The position numbers and the translations under genes were made by a program. This document shows positions 41,998 through 53,973 of a stretch of DNA of 64,000 bases, piece by piece. Positions within the stretch are counted from its first letter, which is position 1; each line of letters opens with the position of its first letter. The DNA comes from Glebionis coronaria (Eukaryota; Streptophyta; Magnoliopsida; Asterales; Asteraceae), in assembly GCA_025667525.1 (NCBI GenBank), contig JANFOE010000585.1:310001-374000 (forward strand), in the 5' to 3' direction. The notes beneath the pieces are model-generated. The model worked only from the letters and a program-made list of their open reading frames with translations, made no database searches and was not told the DNA's origin.

Positions 41998-42905
41998 TGA
42001 TATGAGTGATTTTACTTATATCATTTATATCTTAAAACAATAAATAAATGCATAAATCAATAGAAAAATGCATTGTATATATGTATTTTCTTGTTTCATG
42101 TGTGTAGGTACCAAGTTCACGAAAACCGGCAAAAACGACACAGGATTTGAAGAAATTTTAAGAAGCCAAGAATCCAGTTCATTTTATAGAGGATTTAATA
42201 AAGTTATCGGGCTTAGTGGGTCCCACATTTACCTATTGGGCCTAAAAGCCCAAATTACAAGTAAATAATGGATGGATGAATTTTACTAAACTGTTAGGCT
42301 CAAATGCCAATTTACACATATGAGACGTTTTTGAGTATTTAACCAATTTGGGTCAAAGCCCATGATGAAACAATAATAGACGGAAAAGGAAGTAACTTAT
42401 ACTTTGGAGGTCAATATTTTTGGTCAAATTTACACAACAAAGAAAGATAAAAAGAAAACATGAGTTAAACGAAAGAAAGAAAAAGAGAGAGTGGTGAATA
42501 AAGAAAATTGTGGAAAAGAAATGCAGTCACAAGAACCCTAACAATTAGGGTTTTTCATTCCATTGAGCAATTGATGCCACGCTCCTATTAATCAGAATAT
42601 TCAGGGAAAGATGGAGCGTGTATTACCCAAAGATTCCAAGAACAAGGTGCCAACGTGGCCTTGGTTCCATCACTCCTCGTTTCTTATTGGAGGATTCACT
42701 GCATATCAGTCAAAGAACCAATGAAATCCATCCACCTCATCAACAAACTAACACAAGAAGCACAAATCAGTGCCAGGTTGGCGATCCGAGTGAAGGTAAA
42801 CCATTTACAAACCTTGGATGAAAACCGAATGGAGAGAGAGTCAGAGATGCTTGATCCAATGGCCACAAATCAATCTTCATCAACAACCCATACCCTCACG
42901 CCAGC

Positions 42906-42913
42906 TATAAATA
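42906..42913 (+). promoter_or_regulatory. TATA box of solo LTR G
   Basis: TATAAATA in GCTATAAATACCCCC context, like the TATA regions of the LTRs of A and C (both followed by CCC). Confidence 0.55.
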
Positions 42914-43551
42914 CCCCCTCATTCTTGTATTATCTTTATCCCTTTCTTTAGCACTGTTATAATGTTTAAAAGTAGTTAGAACTTTGTAATTTTATTTTTA
43001 TAAAATAATGTAATGTTAGTTTGATTAATAAAAAGTGATTCTCAGTTTTTATACTTTGTCGGTTTTCATTTGGGTCTTACTGTGTTAAGTTTTCTTGCAA
43101 CTTTCTTATTATAATTGAATATTATAATTGAAAGTATTATTTGATTAAGCTAAAATCATAGCTTATATCGAATAAATTGAAGTTAGAGATTAGGGATATA
43201 TTTGGTTCATTCCCTCTGAATGAATGATAAATAGATGTTGTTGGTTCGAGGTGTTTAGTGGTTCGAGTTTCTGGTTCAATAATTAGTGTTCGGATTAAGT
43301 CACGGTAGTTAGAAGCTGTTGGGGAGTTTTATTGGCGTCGAGTTCGAATAAGGCAGTTCAGCACTGACCTTCTACATCAACGGTATTCATCAATAATGGT
43401 CAGGCTCATTCTTAGTTTCTGTTTTAATTAGTGTTAATTGCTAAGTTAAATGATAGTGTAAACTGTAATTTGGATGGTCCTATCTGCACTTTGATTTGTT
43501 TTTTTCCTTTGAATAATCTGCTTAGTGGTTAATCTGCTTTTATATTATTAA

Positions 43552-43730
43552 GAAAAATGATTTGTATGCCTAAGTTGTATGCCTACAAATGAACCTACAA
43601 ATATGATTGGTTGAATTTAAATTTTTATTGGTTAATATTAGAAGAGAGAATGAGTGCTTAACACTTGGAAAAATATGTATGGTGTAGGTCTATTTGTAGG
43701 TCTATTATGTAGGTCTAAATATCATAACTC
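43552..43730. mobile_element. MITE with 9-bp target duplication (Mutator-like)
   Basis: 179 bp bounded by TATTATTAA at 43543-43551 and 43731-43739. The ends form long imperfect inverted repeats built of CCTACAAAT/ATTTGTAGG and CCTA...TAGG units over about 50 bp. There is no coding sequence. A 9-bp duplication and long terminal inverted repeats fit a non-autonomous Mutator-type element. The repeats are only about 70% matched by eye. Confidence 0.6.
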
Positions 43731-44549
43731 TATTATTAATATGAATTGTTTTCTGTTTACTTTTATGTACTTTTGAATTTATGGAATTGATTCAGTTTGT
43801 AGAACTATGATAATCAACTTTATGACATGGATGTGATGTTATTGACTGATATTGCTAAGAGTGATTTCTGTTAGTTTGATTTAGGCTGATTTATTTGTGA
43901 GATTGCTTATTGCTATCATTCTTGATATTACTGATTTTAGATACTGTTGTCTGATGAATAGATTGAGGGTTGATTTCTGTTAATTAATGATATTGCTTTC
44001 GGTAACGTTGAATCTGATTGTTTTTCATGTTTCTATATATCTGATATGTCAGTATGTGTTTATAATTAGTAAGTGCCTGAACTCTAAGTCTTGAGAGTTT
44101 AATCATGTTGTAGGTTTGGTGTTACATTTTTGTACTGATAATGAATTTGTATGCTGATTTGAATCTATGTGATACGACTTAATTGCTTATTTTGTAGTTG
44201 TTTGTTATTGATTAGTTGAAATCTGAATGTTCTAGCTGATTTTGTTATTTTTAGTCTGCTGATATGGTAGGTTTTAATATGCTGCAATAGAGGTTTAGAA
44301 TTGCTGATATTGTTGATCATGTCATTTGCTGATAATTGATTTTAGCTGCTGCTGTCATTATTTTGTTTCTTTTTTTAGATGATTTAGTGAGTTAAGAGTT
44401 AACTGTGATTACTGTATTAGTTTGGTTTTACTGAATGATGTTATTGCATAATTTTCATTTAGATTTTACTGTATGTTTGTAAGTTTCATTTCACACAGAA
44501 GAGTTGTGGATTTGATTTACTGTTCCAAAATAAAATAATATCAAAAAAT

Positions 44550-44620
44550 TGTCTCCAGCAGGTCTCGAAATCGAGACCTGCCCTTCACCTGTGCAACAAC
44601 CCAACCAACTGCTCTAACAT
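44550..44620 (-). other. tRNA-like sequence (possible SINE head or tRNA relic)
   Basis: The minus strand contains TTAGAGCAGTTGG, similar to an A box, and about 35 bases later GGTCTCGATTTCGAGACC, similar to a T-arm/B box, forming a perfect 10-bp stem (CAGGTCTCGA/TCGAGACCTG). No full cloverleaf can be drawn with confidence and there is no clear poly-A tail. Confidence 0.3.
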
Positions 44621-45110
44621 AACTCTTTTTTAAAGTAAAGCTAGTAGGTATTATTAAACGTTAATTTGAATTGTCAATTATAAAACAAAACGTTTTTCAT
44701 CAAATTGAAGTTCTTTTAATACGTTTATATTAAAAACGTTTAATATTTTTCTCAAAAAGTTAGTTTTCAAAAATTTAGATTAAATTAGTTTGTTAAAAAG
44801 GAAAAAAAAATAGATAGATTTAATTTGCGTCTTTTAGAATTAATTCGGGTTTAACGATTCATGCATTTTAGGATTAAAATTTGTAGAAATAACTTAGTTA
44901 AAAACCGAAAACCAATTCAAATCGATTGTCCAAATTGAAACAAAACGTCTCAAATTCACTTGATCTTCGTGTACAACGAACTTGGATCATCAACGTGTTT
45001 AATTGACCGTCTTTGGTAAATTTTAGTCTATTACTTTTTCCTAAAGGTAATTTTCTAGATTTGCCCTATAATGTATCTAATTAACATACATTCGATGACA
45101 CATCAGTAAG

Positions 45111-46198
45111 AATATCTTCTTCCCAATCGGTGGGAGAATCATCATATGGTAACTCCACATCTTCGAAACTTGCCTCAATTTCTTGTAAAAGAAAATCACT
45201 TGCTCCAAAATGAGTCAAGGAAGGGGAAATGGAAGCTACAGTCTCAGCATGTGGAATGTCCTCATTACTGTTCTTACAAGCCTCATGAAATTGTTCATCA
45301 CATACTTCATCAAGAACATCCACAATGTTAACGGTTTCACACCCTTGAGATTTCTTAGTTAGTTTTCCCATCTTAAACACAACTTTTTCATCCTCTACAC
45401 TCATAATGAGTTCCCCTTCCGCGACATCAATAAGAGTGCGATCGGTCCTTAAGAAACGTCTTCCAACAATGAGGGGAACTATAGGGTCCATGTCATAGTC
45501 AACAACTACCAAATCCGCGGGGAATGGAACTTATCAACTCCTATAAAAACATCTTCCGCAATCCCCACCGGATAAGTAATTGAACGTTTTGCTAACTCAA
45601 GTGTCATCCTAGTATGTGTAAGCTAGGGAAAAGAGAGTTGTTTCCAAACCGACAAAGGCATCAAATTTATGCTAACACCAAGATCTGCAAGTGCCATGCA
45701 ATTCTCTACCCCCGCAAAATTACAAGGAATCAAGAACTGACCCGGATCACGAAGTTTGATACGTAAAGTCTTCAACAACATCGCGGAATAATTTTCGTTC
45801 AATGAAGTGTTAGGCATATCAATCAATTTTTCTTTGTTGGAGAGAAGGTCCTTAAACATCTTGGCAAACTTGGGCAAATAAGCTAAAGCATCCGCAAAAG
45901 ATATGTTGATATTCAATTGCTTAAACATCCTCAAAAAGTTGGACACTTGAATGTCATCTTTGTTCTTAAGCTTCTCTTTTATCAATATAGAAGGATATGG
46001 AAGATTTGTTTTGGGTAAAGGTTGAGTAGAGGGTGTTGAAGGACTTTCTTTTTGGGTTTCTTCAATGATAGGTGTGGAAGGTAAAGGATTAGTAGGTGTA
46101 GGATTAGAAGGTGTAGAACTAGAGGGTGTAGGCTTTTCACAAGGAGGAACCGTGGTAGGAGTCACCAAAGGATGTGTAGGAGGAATGGAAGGTTCCAT
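45111..46198 (-). pseudogene. Element C protease region, broken
   Basis: Two frames (45623-46198 and 45111-45512) separated by a frameshift at about 45515-45620. The first holds the linker (Pro/Thr/Ser-rich), ISFADALAYLPKFAKMFKD and the protease site [19 protein letters not shown], which keeps the catalytic Asp that element B has lost. The second has VPLIVGRRFLRTDRTLIDV. The frame runs to the edge of solo LTR G and resumes on its other side at 41992. Confidence 0.8.
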
Positions 46199-46276
46199 GG
46201 TTGTTTTCCTACTTCTTGTAGTGATTGCATTTACATTTGCCCTTGGACTGGTTTGAGTGTTGGAGGGTAAAGCACA

Positions 46277-47746
46277 TTATGGTCTTTGGTTTAAGAGCAA
46301 CATAAATTTCTTGTTTGTCTCCTTTTGCATGGCCCTCAATTGATCTTGAATTCTTCTTTCACTCTCACGGATCCTTCTTTCAGTCTCTTGATTCATCTTA
46401 TGAAGTAGCTCAATGGTTTCATTTTCCCCATTCCTTTGATTATAACCTTGGTTGTGGAAAGATGGAGGTGGTTGGTATAATCCTTGGTTATTTCCATGAA
46501 AGTTGTTTCCTTGATGTTGAAAGTTATTAGGACCTCTATTGTTGTTATTCCCTTGATAATTTCCTCTTGGCCCTTGGTTTCTATTGAGCATATGTGGATT
46601 GTTTGTTTGGTTTTGGGTGGGTGGTTGGGGAGGGAAACCCGGTGGAGCAAGGTAATTGTTAGACTTGTATGAAAGGTGATTAGGATTGACGTTTGGTTTA
46701 AAGTGTTCTCTCCCATCATCATAATAAGCATAGAATTCTCCTTGATTTCCTTGAACTTTATCACATTGCAAGTATGAGTGAGGGCATCCACATGTCTCAC
46801 AAGATAGGGTGATGGCATTGACATTGTTGGTAGAAGAATTTTTCAAGGTAAGTTTCATAAACTCTTGGAACATGTCTTGAGATTGGTTAAACTTTTGAAG
46901 TAATTCCATGTTTTGCTTAAGTAGTTGACTATCAATTGATTTAAGAGTACTCTCTTGAACAACATGTACCACCTCATCTCTATCCCTATTACTTAGAACC
47001 ATGGATTTTGTTTCAATGATATCCCATGCATCTTGAGTGGACTTTGAAAGAATGTTCCCACCCGCGGCCGAGTTAAGGGAATCTTGATGGTGTGGCCTCA
47101 AACCATTATAGAAGGTGTTAATTTGGTGAATTTGATTAAAACAGTGGTTTGGGCACTTTCTTAACAACTCTTTGAACTCTTCATAAGCTTCACTAAAGGT
47201 TTGGTCTTTCTTTTTTTGAAAGCCTATGATTTGGTTTCTCAATGTGGTGGTTCGTGAAGGGGGAAATAACTTGTTCACAAATTTCTTCTTCAAGTCCTCC
47301 CAATTGTGAATGCTATTTGAGGGTTGCTTATCTAGCCAACTCCTAGCATTTCCCTACAAAGAGAAAGGGAATAAGATCAAGTTAACCGCCTCGTGAGGTA
47401 CCCCGTTATACTTGATGGTATTACAAAGGGACATGAATCTCTTGATATGGTCATGAGGGTTATCCATAGGTCTACCTAAGAATGGTATAAAAGAAACCAT
47501 TTGTGTCATGCATGTCTTAAGCTCAAAATTATTAGCGGCTATCCCGGGAATTACTATGGCATCCGCATTCCCATCCACGTTGGATTGGAGAATCTCAATC
47601 AATGGTCTATTGTCCATGGTTTCGTTTAAAATGTCGAAAGCACGATGCTCGTGATCGGCTTGATGGACGGCTTTGTTCTTGTTTCTCTTCCTTTTGGGAG
47701 GATGTGGTACACCAATAGGTATATGTGCATGCGCTCGAGTGCGCAT
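46277..47746 (-). pseudogene. Element C Gag, broken by one in-frame stop
   Basis: The start is taken at MRTRAHAH (47744-47746), matching MRTRS of element B, rather than the Met four codons upstream. The capsid domain has RPLIEILQSNVDGNADA, NPHDHIKRFMSLCN and FPPSRTTTLRNQIIGF. TAG at 47354-47356 interrupts FPFSL; the same frame continues. A knuckle, CETCGCPHSYLQC, precedes an Asn/Gly/Gln-rich tail. The stop at 46277-46279 is also in phase with the protease frame, so Gag and Pol were one reading frame in this family. Confidence 0.82.
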
Positions 47747-47758
47747 GCAACTCAACAC

Positions 47759-48500
47759 GAGGAATAAGAGAGGAGCTCTCGGTCGACTTTGGAAGAGAAT
47801 AGATTATCTCTCCCGTGGTTCAATAGTGAAAACCACAAAAAAGTATAATATATATGTAGTACTAATTGGGCGGCATAACCCCCAACAAGCCTTTCTTCTT
47901 GAAGTACTTACTATTGAACGGGGGTAATGAGGTGGCGCTAAGCTCTTAAGTGCATGTTTCCCTTAGGCTTGCATTTTATAGCAAAACCGCCTTTCTGTTC
48001 ACTTAATAGTTCGTATTTCTCGAATTCTTGCTTATTGAAAGTGTTTATCTATTTTTGCCTTTATTCTGGTTTGATTGATACACGTAAATGGGACCGGAAC
48101 ACCCCCAAATACGGTGTATTGCCAAGGCAATACTTATGGAAGAAGGTAAATTGGTTCTTCGTATCTACGTATATGTATTTACATATAATAATATATCAAA
48201 AATATTTTTGTATTTATTTGATTTTTATGAAAATATAGTATGTACGTAAAAACAAGTGAAACCAATATATACAATATATTTTTGTTGTAATCTTTTAGGA
48301 AAAAGATTACTTTTGGATTTTTTTTTTTTGTTCAATTCTTAGAAAAGAATTGATTTTTGTGGTTTTTTTATTTTTTATTTTTATTTTTTTATTTTTTTTT
48401 ATGTTTTTTATTTATAATACGCAAAAGGAACGTTCACAAGTGAACGGATCCCAAAATCCAATATGTAACCGTCAATCAATCCTCAATCTCCACGTAAAGA
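47759..48500 (-). other. Leader of element C between primer site and gag
   Basis: About 740 bp, far longer than the leader of B. It contains long T runs (48318-48410 on the plus strand) and a perfect hairpin TCAATTCTT/AAGAATTGA at 48332-48353. No gene is seen. Confidence 0.55.
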
Positions 48501-48516
48501 ACCGGCAGCGGCGCCA
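48501..48516 (-). other. Primer binding site of element C (tRNA-Asp)
   Basis: The minus strand reads TGGCGCCGCTGCCGGT two bases after the LTR end, a better match to the tRNA-Asp complement than that of element B. Confidence 0.8.
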
Positions 48517-48518
48517 TT

Positions 48519-50825
48519 TAATATTTGTCTTTTTAAGTTCGTTTTTCTCGATATCTTTACGAATTGAATGATCGAGAGAAATCAAGTCAACTAATTGTTT
48601 CTGGTGTTTGATTGATAATATTTTGGAATTCTATGTCTAATTATAACTAAGCACGTAAAAATGTGAAAATAATATCTCTACGACCGTACTAGTCTAAAAA
48701 CATATTGCAAATACCCATTACAATGCTAAATGTACAACCAAGTAATGCACAATATATAAAAATGCCAAAAATGTAAAGTATATGAAAGTAGAGGGACTGA
48801 AAATGTAAATGTAGAAAATGTAAGGACTGAAAATGTAAAATGTAACAACTATTAACCAATACTAACAAAAGTAACAAATTAAAAACTGAATTTGTAACAA
48901 GCTAACAAGAACATGGACTATCTTGCAAAACCTAACAACTTTAGACCAATTAAAACAAAGTAAACACTTCCCTAATTTTCAGGGACCTAAAGGCAAATAA
49001 CAAAACTTATTTAAGAAAAAGGGCTTATGGATTCTATAAGCTGTATCTTGAAATCTACTCAACTAAATAAGCTGAGATTTATCTTAGAAGATTCCAAATT
49101 CAAAATCACCTAGCCAGGTTTAAGGAAATAACCTGAAATGCACTAAAACTCCAATAAACACTTTTCAAATAAGCTACTTTTAAGAGATTGGCTTATTAGA
49201 ATAAGCACAAGCATTGAAATTGTCAAAAGTTGATTAATAGCCCAAATAAGTGACACCTATCCAAGAAAATCTGAAATTCATCTAAGAAATAAGCCAGAAA
49301 AGCCAATAAGCTGAAAAGAGCTTATGTTGACCAAAGTTGACCAACTTTGACCTTGGTCAAACCTTATTCTTATGACTTGTTAAGCTGAATTATGGAAGAA
49401 AATGGCCTAGTTTATGAAAGGAATAAGCCAGAATTGAAAATGACTTATCACAAAAACCTTAGCTTATTATAGGGACTTTAAGCAGCTTATTTCTCACTCA
49501 ATTTTGAGAACTGTGTAAAATGGATTATAGATTCTAAAAGGTAGGATGTTAAGCTTCACCTAGAAACAAAAATCCAAGTCTAAATCCAAGTAATGAAGAT
49601 TTTGTACAGATTTAAAGTTGGCATGTTTTAGGCTTATATCATTGACCCATAGTTTTTATTGACCTTTTTCCTTATTGACTTTAAGTTTGACTACCAAAAC
49701 TTGCAAAAGCACTAGATATCAGATTGTGAGTGTGAAACAACACTTCTTATCCAGTTTTACTTGCTAAAACAAATTTTAGCTATTCACCTGAACACTAGTT
49801 ACTGATATAAGCCAAATTTAAGCTAAGTGATCTAATCATTTCTAACAGATTAAAACAAAAAGCTATCAAAACTAGTAAGCAAGATCAAGATGAACAGTTG
49901 TCAAGCAAAGTCAAGTAAAATTAAACAAATTCTATGAAAATAGCATGCAGACAACTTTGTTTAGTGGAAAATGTAAAGTAGAACTTAGGAATGAACTTGA
50001 AGGATACTTTGATGAAGAAGCTAAGCGCTGAGCTTGCTTAAACTCTAACCACCACCAGTTTTAAACAATCAAGTCATCATCAAACCTAATCAATCATCAT
50101 CATAATATGAATCTGATCAAAATCTGCTCTATCTTCTCTTTTGGCTATCTCTGAACTAAAGGCTGAATTGGTAACTTCTGATAACTTGAAACAACTTCTA
50201 AATCAACAAACAAACTCTATTGTTCATGTATGAACAACAAAATCCATGGATAAAAATATGAATAGTGTTTGTAGAATGTAAAGTGATGAAGATTGAAGTG
50301 AAAAGTGAGTTGAGTTTTATTAATGGAAGTAAATGGTTACAAGTTTGTTATAATTGCCTAACAACTATCTAAGAGTGGTTGTCAATCACTCTTATAAGTT
50401 GAACTACTGAAAGGAAACAAAATGAAAGAGAATTCTAAAGTGAGTGTGATTTCAAACTTTAACTACTAACTACAAATGAACTAATCTAGGGGTATTTATA
50501 GAGCTGAAATGAGAAGTAGGGAATCCTGATGACGTGTCTTTTCCAATAGGAAAATAAGTGTCATAATCTACATAATGCTCATAATCCGTTCTTGATTGCA
50601 TTTAGGGTTTTATTATTGAGTTGATGAATTGTTAATTGAAGTTTTGGGTTGCATTCGTCTCTCAATAACAATCATTTTTCATGGTGTAAGTTTCTTCTGA
50701 AATGGCCTCAATCGTGTTCAGAATTCAAGAAAAATGATGAACGCCAAGTGTCGCTCTTAGATTGGCTGGATAATTATCACACAGATCACTATCCATAAGA
50801 ATAGTGTAATACGTGTGATATAAAA
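48519..50825 (-). repeat. 5' LTR of element C, truncated
   Basis: It begins at the primer site (TAATATTTG, where TGAT would be expected) and matches 24182-24287 plus 35492-36383 before breaking off in GATATAAAATTGTA at about 50825. Minus-strand TATAAATA at 50493-50500. Clustered AATAAGC/GCTTAT motifs fill 49010-49500. The outer ~590 bp of the LTR are replaced by element H. Confidence 0.8.
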
Positions 50826-52445
50826 TTGTATTCTTTATATAAATAAGTTTTATAAGTTAGTGGGTTTTAATTTATATTTTATACTATTAAATTTTGAGTG
50901 CTTATATAATAGTATTATTCTTTAATTTCCAAAAATCTGATTTTTATCTTCACTTTCACCAAAACTGCCATATCTTGAGTTCTATATTGATATAGAAGCT
51001 CAAATTTTTATCACATAAACTACATGATATGTGCTACACTTAACTATTCTATAGCTACTGTTGAATCATCCCCTAAGTATTTTCTAAAAATCGTCCAAAA
51101 CAGTGAACTCAGATTTATACCTTAAACTTGTTTTGATCATATCTCACTCATTACAATGATTCCATTGCATGGCCAACTCTCACATGTGTACAAGACCCAT
51201 AGCTTACTGTAAATGGGTTCTACTTCATCATTTTATCAGTCCATGACCTGTTTTTTTACTGTTTTATACAGCCAACAAATTTAACCAAGATTTTAACCTT
51301 GTTTCTTATGGTTTTTCACCTTTTTAATCATGTTTATCAACACCAAATCCCCACATAACATTTTTATCATCATATAATCATCATATACATATACAATAGG
51401 AAATAAAATACATGTTTACATAATCAAAATAACAAGAAGATGAGGAGGACAATCTTTATACCACCAAGTTGATGTAGGTTATGAGTTTGACATGGATTTG
51501 GATGGAGAAACTTGTGCATAGCCAAGACCATCTTCAAGACCACCATTCTTCATGTATACCTTGTGGAAAATCAGCCTTAAGACACTATGAAAACTCCTCC
51601 TTGGATGTTATAATCACCTCCATTCAATAAGTCTTCAAAAAGGATATCATCTTATGAAAGAATAACATAAGATTTGTGGTGAAATTTTGATCAAATGAGG
51701 GTTCTGTTTGAGTTGAGGGGCGGAACAAGCAAGAGAGAAAGGGAGGATTGTATGAGATTTGCATGGATGGAAATGAGTTGCTAGTTTGAGGTGCTAATGG
51801 TTTTGACTAGTGTTAGCTTTCTTATTAAGCTTAGGAAAAGTGTAGTAAAGTTAGCTTAAGGCTTGACACCTAAGGGTGTTGGTGAGTTTTTGGCCGCCCC
51901 ATGTGTGCTAGTGGGGTGGGACAATGTATTTTGTCCCATCTCACTAGTTTACGGGTGTTCCTCGATTCTAGTTTCCTCGATTTGCGTGCCCTCGGGTCGT
52001 TTTACGAAAAAAGTTTTTATAAATTATGAATCAACGTCACAAAACGAATCCAATAAAAATTGTCTCATCAAAAACGGAGTTCGAAAACGTAAATACGTAA
52101 TCCTAAGGTTTCCGGTTTAGTCGTAAAGGACGTTAAAATAAAATCGTAAGTCCTAATCTCTTCTCGTAAATTTGTGAGTTTATGAACCAACACAAATTTA
52201 AAACTCCAAAATAATATTCACGGATAAATTTATTTTCTGAAATGTCGGACTGCCACCAAAGACGGTGTATGTAAACGTAAGCACGTAACGTTGAATCCTC
52301 CGGTTTAGACGTAGTCGATGCTACTTCAAGACGTAAATCCAAATTTCTTCCCAAAAATAAGTGAGTTCATATTGTAACATTAAAATAATGTTTTTAAATA
52401 ATATTCGAGAATAAAATATCAACCATAAATTGACGGATTGTCACA
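50826..52445 (-). repeat. Truncated 3' LTR of the left H unit
   Basis: Matches about 59705-61364 of the central LTR and ends at GGATTGTCACA. The left edge is an abrupt junction with the LTR of element C. A stretch near 51930-52090 (ACGGGTGTTCCTCGATTCTAG...) is almost identical in both copies. Confidence 0.75.
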
Positions 52446-53973
52446 ACATTTACCCCTAAACAGGATCTTTGTCCTCAAAGATCATCATACTACTCGCTTC
52501 TTATAGAGTTAAAGCCATGTGGGTATTTCCTCCACATTCGTCTTTTCTCACAAGTGCAATTCATTACAATACGCGAGTTCTATCAAACGTAACTACGGGA
52601 ATAAGATCAGGCTTAATGTTGACGTACTTTCTCTATCCATGATGTTCACGGGTTTTTGATGAATGCAACTTTTCGCCGATCTAAACATTACTAAGAAGAA
52701 TTCAGATTTTAACTTGATAGATATTCCATCAAGTTCGATATACGAAACATAATTCACGCAGTCGTTGAAGTCCTAGGGTAGGTCCAGCTTATATGCCTTT
52801 CAAACCAATCTTTTATATCATCTCAATGGTCCCATACAACGGGGACTTATATCCCATGATTTGTCAGATCATGAATTCATTTTTCCAAGGTTAAAAATTG
52901 TGGCATAACTTCGCTACCCATTTGGCACTTCAAGATCTACATTTCATATTCACATAACCTCTTGCCTACTACCGGCTGTTAATAATCAGATCCTAATTTC
53001 AACAATCATTTCAGGTCTCGTGGGTCGGGTATTCTGTAAGGTTAGGTTCTCCATCATAGGAAACCTTAAACCTAAAAGTCATGTTTAACTCACAATGGGT
53101 GTATGTCAGGTGTCTTCATCTCAACTCCTGCTTACAGATGCTCTCACATTCAGATCCTAAGAAGATTCGATCTCGATCCTAATACGATAATTATCAATGA
53201 TAATCTCTTCAAAGGAAAACGATTATACGGTTCATTACCAAAGGTCATTCATTCAAACATAAAACAATACTTATATTACTTTGTATCGTTACTTTACCTC
53301 GTCCCTTCGATTGGTGTGGTACATAGTACTCTCATCAAGGTTCGTTCTCAATGATTTCTGAGCAAATCTCTAGAAATTCGATGCGAAGCGAGGATCTTGA
53401 TATAGATGTTTGATACAGGCACACTATGTTTACATAACTCTTTTGCATTTATCATTAACGGGAATGATATTAGGAGATTTGGTCAGTCTGTCAACGATGA
53501 CCAAATCTAATCAAATTCAGATGATGACCTTTGCAATAGTTAAACGTTTACTAATGTATGAGGCGGTGGCTGCCTTCATAATTTGCCATCAGTACAACTT
53601 CTTCTGATAATGATACATTAAATCAGAAATAACAGGAATAGAATACTTATACTTACAAGATTCCAACATAACTATATCTCACAATCTCCATATTTAGAGA
53701 ATCATAAGTGGTCTTTTATACATCTAACGCTATCGGCTTCTCTATTTTAATGGTTCACATTAGCCGCGAACCCCTTTTTATTATCTATATTATTCTTTCC
53801 ACAAACATCGTTCATATTTAAATTGTTCGGCAATTTATTTTGCACCTTCATTATTAAGAAATACATCGTAATTGATTCTTTATCTTTTTTATATAATATG
53901 TCAGTATCTATATTATTCTCATGATGATGTAATTATCATGTCCACAATTCACTCAGATATTCTTTCTATATTA

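Larger units (their letters stand above)
41998..45105 (+). repeat. Element G: solo LTR (3.1 kb) inside pol of element C
   Basis: 3108 bp from TGATATGAG to GACACATCA, flanked by GTAAG on both sides, with no internal region, primer site or polypurine tract. A lone LTR arises when the two LTRs of an element recombine. The start resembles element C's LTR (hairpin GATATGAGT/ACTTATATC), placing it in the same Athila-like group, plus orientation. TATAAATA is at 42906-42913, 908 bp in. It also holds a MITE (43552-43730) and a tRNA-like stretch (44550-44620). Confidence 0.85.
24182..50825 (-). mobile_element. Element C: old Athila-type element, broken by D, B and G
   Basis: Minus-strand order: truncated 5' LTR (48519-50825), tRNA-Asp-like primer site (48501-48516), gag (47746-46277), protease, reverse transcriptase, RNase H, integrase (to 38975), 3' noncoding DNA, 3' LTR remnants (35492-36970 and 24182-24287). 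B separates the two 3' LTR pieces, D and a deletion removed the rest of that LTR, and solo LTR G splits pol. Several stops and frameshifts occur in every domain, and the LTR copies differ far more than those of B, so it is the oldest Athila-type copy here. Confidence 0.8.
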
